DNA of 64,000 nt from Steinernema hermaphroditum (taxonomy: Eukaryota; Nematoda; Chromadorea; Rhabditida; Steinernematidae), in contig CM059623.1 in the NCBI GenBank assembly GCA_030435675.1, positions 1,080,012 through 1,144,011 of the forward strand, written 5' to 3'. Position 1 is the stretch's first letter. Each line of letters opens with the position of its first letter. This document shows, piece after piece, positions 59,380-64,000 of this stretch. Both the position numbers and the translations under genes were made by a program. The notes beneath the pieces were generated by a model, which had not been told where the DNA came from, did no database searches, and saw only the letters and a list, made by a program, of their open reading frames with translations.

Positions 59380-62200
59380 GCCTGGGTTCTCTTGGTTTCA
59401 TTTTCCCAATACTACTCCGTCCTATCTTCAGTATTTTTGGAGTCGATGATTCAGCAAAATTTTCAGCAATAATATGTTTAACTGTGCAGTTTAGAAACGT
59501 CTTTTCAAACATCGTGATATGTTTACCCTGTGCTTGCGCTTTTATTAATGAAATATACGCACTTTTTGGTGTGAAGGTCTAAGTAGCGGGCCAAGTGGTA
59601 CCAGTAACTTACCGGTGATAAACACAGGAAACGGCTTTCGGATACAGGCCCCGCAGCTCTGCGGACGGCAGGATTGGCGCTCACAAAATAGGCTAAAATG
59701 TAAAGAAACGCGAAGATTAGCATCAACAGAGACGCAGCGACAGTGAACCGGTCGCTTTCGGACTGTCTCCTGACTGTGTCTAATATGTTCTGTATGCAGT
59801 GGTTCGGTGTCTTTCTCAAATTTAGCACATTCAAATTTCCACAGTGATAGAACAGACGTAGGTTCATTCCCTTTGGAGATGGGTCACTTTAAACAGGCTT
59901 CAGGAACATGACTACAAAATTTAGGCAGCGGGCGAGCGAGCCCCGTATTCATTTTTGCATATAGCGAGTCGTCCACGCTTCGCTCAGGCTCCTTATTATT
60001 GTCAGGTATCGGTCGTCTAAAATCGACCGCTCCTCTTCGGACGGCGGATTTAGTCACCAGAGATCAAGATTCACAACTCCATGTTGCTCTACTTCATGCT
60101 TGACTGTTCCGCCTGCCATGTTTATCATTTTTTCATTAGTTTCCTAAGTGGGTTTTATAAGGATTGGCTTGTGGTAATCCTTTGCATTTTTGAAGAATTT
60201 GCAGAAATCGGAGAGAAGCGAAAAACTATTCTAATTTTTGCGCGTTTTGCTGCATTTAGATCACACTTGGTCGCAACATGAACGTTTAGCAATTGGCAGT
60301 AAGGAGCCCCGTATTAATTTTGCATGCGGCCTAACATCTAGACTTGGGCATCAACTCGTCCCATTGATTTTTGTCAGATTTTACCTTAGACAGTCACAGC
60401 GAATGCTATTCCTATGTCAAGGATTTTATTGACGAAGGACCATGTTTTGGCATATCTTAGAAACTTATCGTACAACGTCTAGTTAGCAATTTAGCAACTT
60501 AATACGCTGTCGCTCTCCGTACCTGGTAGGTGCAAGATTGATTTCGCATTTATGTGGACGTGGAAATTTTACTAAATGTGTTCACCATTGCTTTCTACAA
60601 CTTCGGTCCACTCTGTGCACAACATTCGGGTTCCTTTTTAGCAGAGTACGCGGGGTTTTCAATTGGTAAATCGTTTTGGCCCACTTTGGAAGCATGCGGT
60701 TTCGGACAGTCGTACTCTTTGTGAATCCAAGGTTAATTTTTGCAATGTATTTCTCTTTCAAGGGGACCAGAGTTTGCATAGACCGCCTTCACGACCCCCT
60801 CGATACGAAGCGACCGACACTTTGAAGTTTTGATTGATGATTAGATCGTTTTTGTGATCCTAGTCTTCTAGTCGAACTGTTTGGCCTCTTTCTATGATTG
60901 TAGGAGTTTAATTTTTGATGAGCCCTTGCCACACTTTTGGTGATCCAATAGTCTCACATTTGGCGGGTACATATCTATTTGTATTCGATATTTCATACCA
61001 TAGCCACGAGGTTAAAATTTACTGATCTTTGACGATTACATTCTGCCCAATGAGATCACGGATTTAGCCTAGTAAGGAGGGAAAACCCGCATGCTATACA
61101 CTCAGATGTTACTCCGTATTGCGTGTGACCATGAAATCAAAAGCAATCCAGCAGAGAACTGGTTTTTGGATTTGAAAATCGTAGTTGCATGGCCGCAATT
61201 AGCCTTCATTACACGTTTCACAGTTTCACAATTCCAATCCATGTCCAGGCCGAAAAGGGATGATATTGCGCAGGTCTTACACACATGGCCAAGTGATCCG
61301 CTGAAGAACAGATAATTCAACCGTGGAAGAAAAGTGCGCTGGTTATATGTACTTTTGACATGGTCTATCCTTCCAAAACAGGCTCGTGCCTAGAGATTCA
61401 TACCATTTTGGATTGAAGCAAAAGTGCAATTCGGAAACAGGAAACGAAAGCTTCGATGAGATTACCAAATCCGGAAACCTGTTTTCTGGTGGATAAATTA
61501 CGATTTCTGGCGATAGAATATCCCAGCTTCAGACCTTCGAATGGCATAGGCTTTCTGTGCACATGTGATATTCATCGATGCGAGGTCCGCGGCCAGGTTC
61601 CTCATTGCTACTTATCTAACCATACTCGGGAAATAGGAAAAGCTATTCTTTGTAATATCGTAGCCTTATTTGTTGAACACCATAATGATGGCTGATCAAA
61701 CCTTTAGGCTGTAGACCGACCTCTAATAAGATCGCTCCTTAAACATGCAAGACACTGCACATTGCACCGCTCCTTACAACCCCTCACCCGTTAGCAATGT
61801 GCCATTCAATAGCCAATTCAATCGATATTCATGTTCACTATTTTTGGATATCCATGTCCATTTAATCTGACAGATGTATAGATCGTGTCCAGGCTCTTTA
61901 CTGCTACTCGGGCCGCATTCAGGACAAATAGATGACTGGCTTCTTGGCGAGACGATAGACTACTGTTTTTCTAGGCTTTCTGGGAGCCAAAGACATCATT
62001 ACTCAACTTATTTACTGGTGCATGATAATCTGCGTTCCTTATAGCTATGATCACCGCTGTTATTCTATGCCACTCTTAGGCCTGCATTTGATATTTGGAA
62101 CTGACAGGTTTGGATGTGCCCCTTCCTTGGTTTTATTTTCCCTATACTACTCCGTATCCTTGCTTTTTCAGTATTCTTGGAGTTCGATGCTTCGGGCTAC
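59380..62200. repeat. degenerate duplications in the 59-62 kb region
   Basis: 59375-59450 and 62110-62190 share CTTGGTTT-ATTTTCCC-ATACTACTCCGT and TTCAGTATT-TTGGAGT-CGATG. 59205-59235 and 61110-61140 share GCGTGTGACCATGAAA-type sequence. No gene is seen in 59.9-62.0 kb. Confidence 0.6.
59640..59830 (-). mobile_element. SINE-like copy, inverted
   Basis: On the - strand it carries TTTAGCCTATTTTGTGAGCG, CCAATCCTGCCGTCCGCAG, matching the TGAGCGCCAATCTTGCCGCC region of the copy at 51115. A short hydrophobic open frame across it (59523-59867) reads this repeat and is not a gene. Confidence 0.5.
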
Positions 62201-62764
62201 AGCTCAGCTTATCAGATGCGCCCTTTCTTATTTCATTTTCGTGCAGCTTTCACGTTTGTTTTTCGTGTTTTCGCCTCCCACGTGGCTCCTTTTGTATCGT
62301 GCACGCGAGCTCCACGCCGTCTCGCGGCGCATTCCCACTTATCACGGTCCGGCTGGTCCGCGCCATTCCAAAAACTTTCTCTTTCAGCGCGCAACGTTTC
62401 ACATATTATTCGCGCGCGCTTTTTTCGTCCCAAGCGGCGCTTATCCGCCGTCGCCGTCGCCCTAATCGCTTTCCCTTTGAAGCGCAACTCCTCGGCCGCC
62501 TCGTCCGCTTCTTCGGTCATCCGTCGGTCCGAAGAAACCCCGGCGGCTTGGAACCGGTTCCCCGCCAGCAGCAGACGCGCCCCTGACCGGTTCCCGGTAT
62601 CCGCTCCACGGAGCGCGCGTCGGCGGATTTCACGGTCATCGCCAGAGGCTAACGCCGCCACTGCGCCCCCACTAAGAAGCTGCTCTCCGACCGACGGTGA
62701 TGGGTTCGTCGCAGACCCTCAGGATACCCTCGATGGGCTTCCTAGCATCGTTAGTATACTGTAA
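62022..62764 (+). other. GC-rich block with long open frames, coding status unknown
   Basis: About 500 bp from 62270 to 62760 are very GC-rich. A 216-codon + frame (62114-62764) and a 142-codon - frame (62233-62661) overlap. A GTAAGT donor at 62761-62766 follows the + frame, and a TTTCAG lies near 62385, so an exon at about 62388-62760 is conceivable. Its residues are mainly Arg, Ser, Ala and Pro with no recognised domain. A promoter-proximal CpG-rich block is an equal alternative. Confidence 0.25.
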
Positions 62765-63039
62765 GTCGCGAGACCTCCAATTTGCCCATCGAAATAGACG
62801 TTTCAGTTAGCGCCCTTTTGATCTCAGCCCATGCGGCCCTCGACGAGGCGACGATAGCGCTCAGTATGGACGACTTCGTGAACGCCGAAATGTTGACAAA
62901 AGGTCGGTTCTACAAGGTCAAATCGCGGCGGTGTTGTCGACGATGTATGTATTAATTAGGGATTCGCGCGCGATTTTGATCGAAGGGTCGTGTTATCCGA
63001 GGGGACTTCCTTATTTAGTCATAGGGTGATTGGAGAGAT

Positions 63040-64000
63040 CGGAATCGATTTGACAGTCCGTGTTTTCTATTTCGGTAGATTTTTGAGGAGATACAGAGAG
63101 GCCTAGTTTGGTAGCCAAGAGTTTCTTCAATTGGCCAACTTGTCAAAGGCTTTTAACAGTGGTAATGAGCCAGATTTTCTCAAATATCGAACAATAAAGG
63201 GCATCTTTTCGAGGTACTAGATAGAGTGAATGGTAGAAAGGTGATTATACTGAGCGAAATCAATGTGATAGTCAGAAATTAATGGATTTTTGGCCAAGAA
63301 AAATCCTTCCTTGGTGATCTTTGATCTTTATGCGGTTTCATTGAATAGAAAGTTTTGCATTGTTGGTCGTTCGATACTTTAGAATCTATATGAAGGTAGA
63401 CAGATTTCTGGCAGATCCAGTAGTTGAGGTGATCCTCTTGAACCTCAACAAGTTATTTTGGAATTCATTAAAAGAGCACGAATTTAATGAAGGAAAAAAC
63501 AGTTGACTGACTTATATGTTTTTTGAATCGATTTAACAGTTCGTGTTTTACATTTTAATAGATTTTTGTGCATGCCTAGTTTGGCAGCTAAGAGTTTCTT
63601 GAATATCTTCTCAAATATCGAATAATAATGGGTATATTTTCAAGACAATAGATCGAATGAATGGTAGAGGGGTGACTCTACTAATCGAAACCGATCCGAT
63701 AATCAGAAATTAATGGATTTTTGGTCGAAAAGAAATCCTTGTTTGGTCATCTTTGATTCGACAGTTAGTGCTTTTTATTTCAAAAGATTTTTGGGTAACG
63801 CTTATGGTAGCTAAGAGCTTCTTCAATTGGCCAACGTGTTGAAGGCTTTTCGCGGTGGTACTTGGCAACCAGAAGACAGATAAATCCTAATTGCTCTTAC
63901 CCTTACGATATCTCAGAGCGTCTTTCCTTCTGTGCAAGATAGAGTGAATGGTAAAGGGTTGATACAGATCGAAGTCGATCTGATAGTGAGAAATGAAGAG
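63040..64000. repeat. degenerate tandem repeat, about three units, runs off the window
   Basis: Units start near 63045, 63525 and 63765. Shared ordered blocks: TTTGACAGT(C)CGTG, AGATTTTTG, GTAGC(C/T)AAGAGTTTCTTCAA, AGAGTGAATGGTA, GATAGTCAGAAATTAATGG and TTTTTGGCC or TTTTTGGTCG. The middle unit has an internal deletion. Its five ATTTTTG sites (63079, 63286, 63562, 63717, 63787) come from the repeat and are counted apart from the main field. Confidence 0.8.

Larger units (their letters stand above)
22421..61856 (+). promoter_or_regulatory. dense single-strand field of the 7-mer ATTTTTG
   Basis: By eye I count about 130 exact ATTTTTG sites on the + strand in 39.4 kb and about five CAAAAAT (22681, 32078, 38583, 46972, 57865). 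Examples of + sites: 24070, 24538, 24617, 24748, 24832, 24890, 28282, 28391, 28587, 28686, 30060, 30108, 40562, 40783, 42844, 44561, 55687, 60736. Base composition predicts well under ten per strand. Variants with C or G before the T run, or with six T residues, are not comparably common. Flanks are otherwise mostly unrelated, so this is not one dispersed repeat, though some sites were multiplied by local duplications. The three spliced genes contain none. The layout suits an array of short promoter elements such as nematode piRNA units; no transcript evidence is available, and a hand check for a downstream YRNT-type start signature was inconclusive. Confidence 0.55.

Noticed and set aside
59523..59867. 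Small membrane protein on the - strand
   Set aside because: The hydrophobic frame coincides with an inverted copy of the SINE-like family and is not kept open in other copies.
22421..61856. C. elegans-type 21U-RNA motif (CTGTTTCA) as the enriched signal
   Set aside because: GTTTCA-type sequences occur only sporadically; the enriched word is ATTTTTG.
22421..61856. ATTTTTG as RNA polymerase III terminators of a tRNA-like array
   Set aside because: Other five-T contexts (CTTTTTG, GTTTTTG) would serve equally well but are not enriched, and no A/B boxes precede the sites regularly.
22421..61856. Periodic A/T clusters (PATC) as the explanation
   Set aside because: The sites are about 300 bp apart, not phased at 10 bp, and are confined to one strand.

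Overview
The window looks like nuclear DNA of a nematode. Of the 25 resolvable introns in three protein genes, 23 are about 42-67 bp; the exceptions are a roughly 575-bp first intron in the formin gene and a 335-bp esterase intron that holds a SINE-like insertion. Introns mostly follow GT...TTTCAG rules. Two start codons lie 7-9 bases after a TTTCAG acceptor with no visible upstream exon, as expected for spliced-leader trans-splicing. The species cannot be named; a free-living rhabditid is only an inference.

1-7.5 kb is compact and genic. It holds the last exon of an unrecognised gene (3-131), a tRNA-Asn(GTT) at 474-547, and a DDX1-type DEAD-box helicase of 539 aa that lacks the SPRY insert (684-2670, +). 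Convergent to it is a complete FMNL/FRL-type formin of 1131 aa (3106-7503, -). The last two genes meet at a pair of back-to-back AATAAA signals.

7.5-19.2 kb has no gene I can support. It carries GC-rich patches, degenerate direct repeats, a foldback element and a tiny hAT-like MITE. At 19.2-21.8 kb lies a ten-exon carboxylesterase (-) with a signal peptide, an intact Ser-Glu-His triad and a C-terminal membrane anchor. SINE-like insertions sit at its 3' end and in its sixth intron.

22-62 kb is gene-free and built of decayed, locally duplicated sequence plus relics: an RTE LINE, an RNase H domain, a Tc1/mariner-like fragment, a collagen fragment, MITEs, SINEs, a GC-rich retroposon-like family, a 100-bp satellite and a foldback minisatellite. 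Over this stretch the exact 7-mer ATTTTTG occurs about 130 times on the + strand, once per roughly 300 bp, while its reverse complement occurs only about five times. The three genes contain none. A dense, single-strand, gene-excluded short motif resembles the layout of nematode piRNA (21U-RNA) clusters, where each small RNA has its own short upstream motif. The sequence here is not the known C. elegans CTGTTTCA motif, so the function is a hypothesis. 62-64 kb holds a GC-rich block of unknown nature and a degenerate tandem repeat running off the end.
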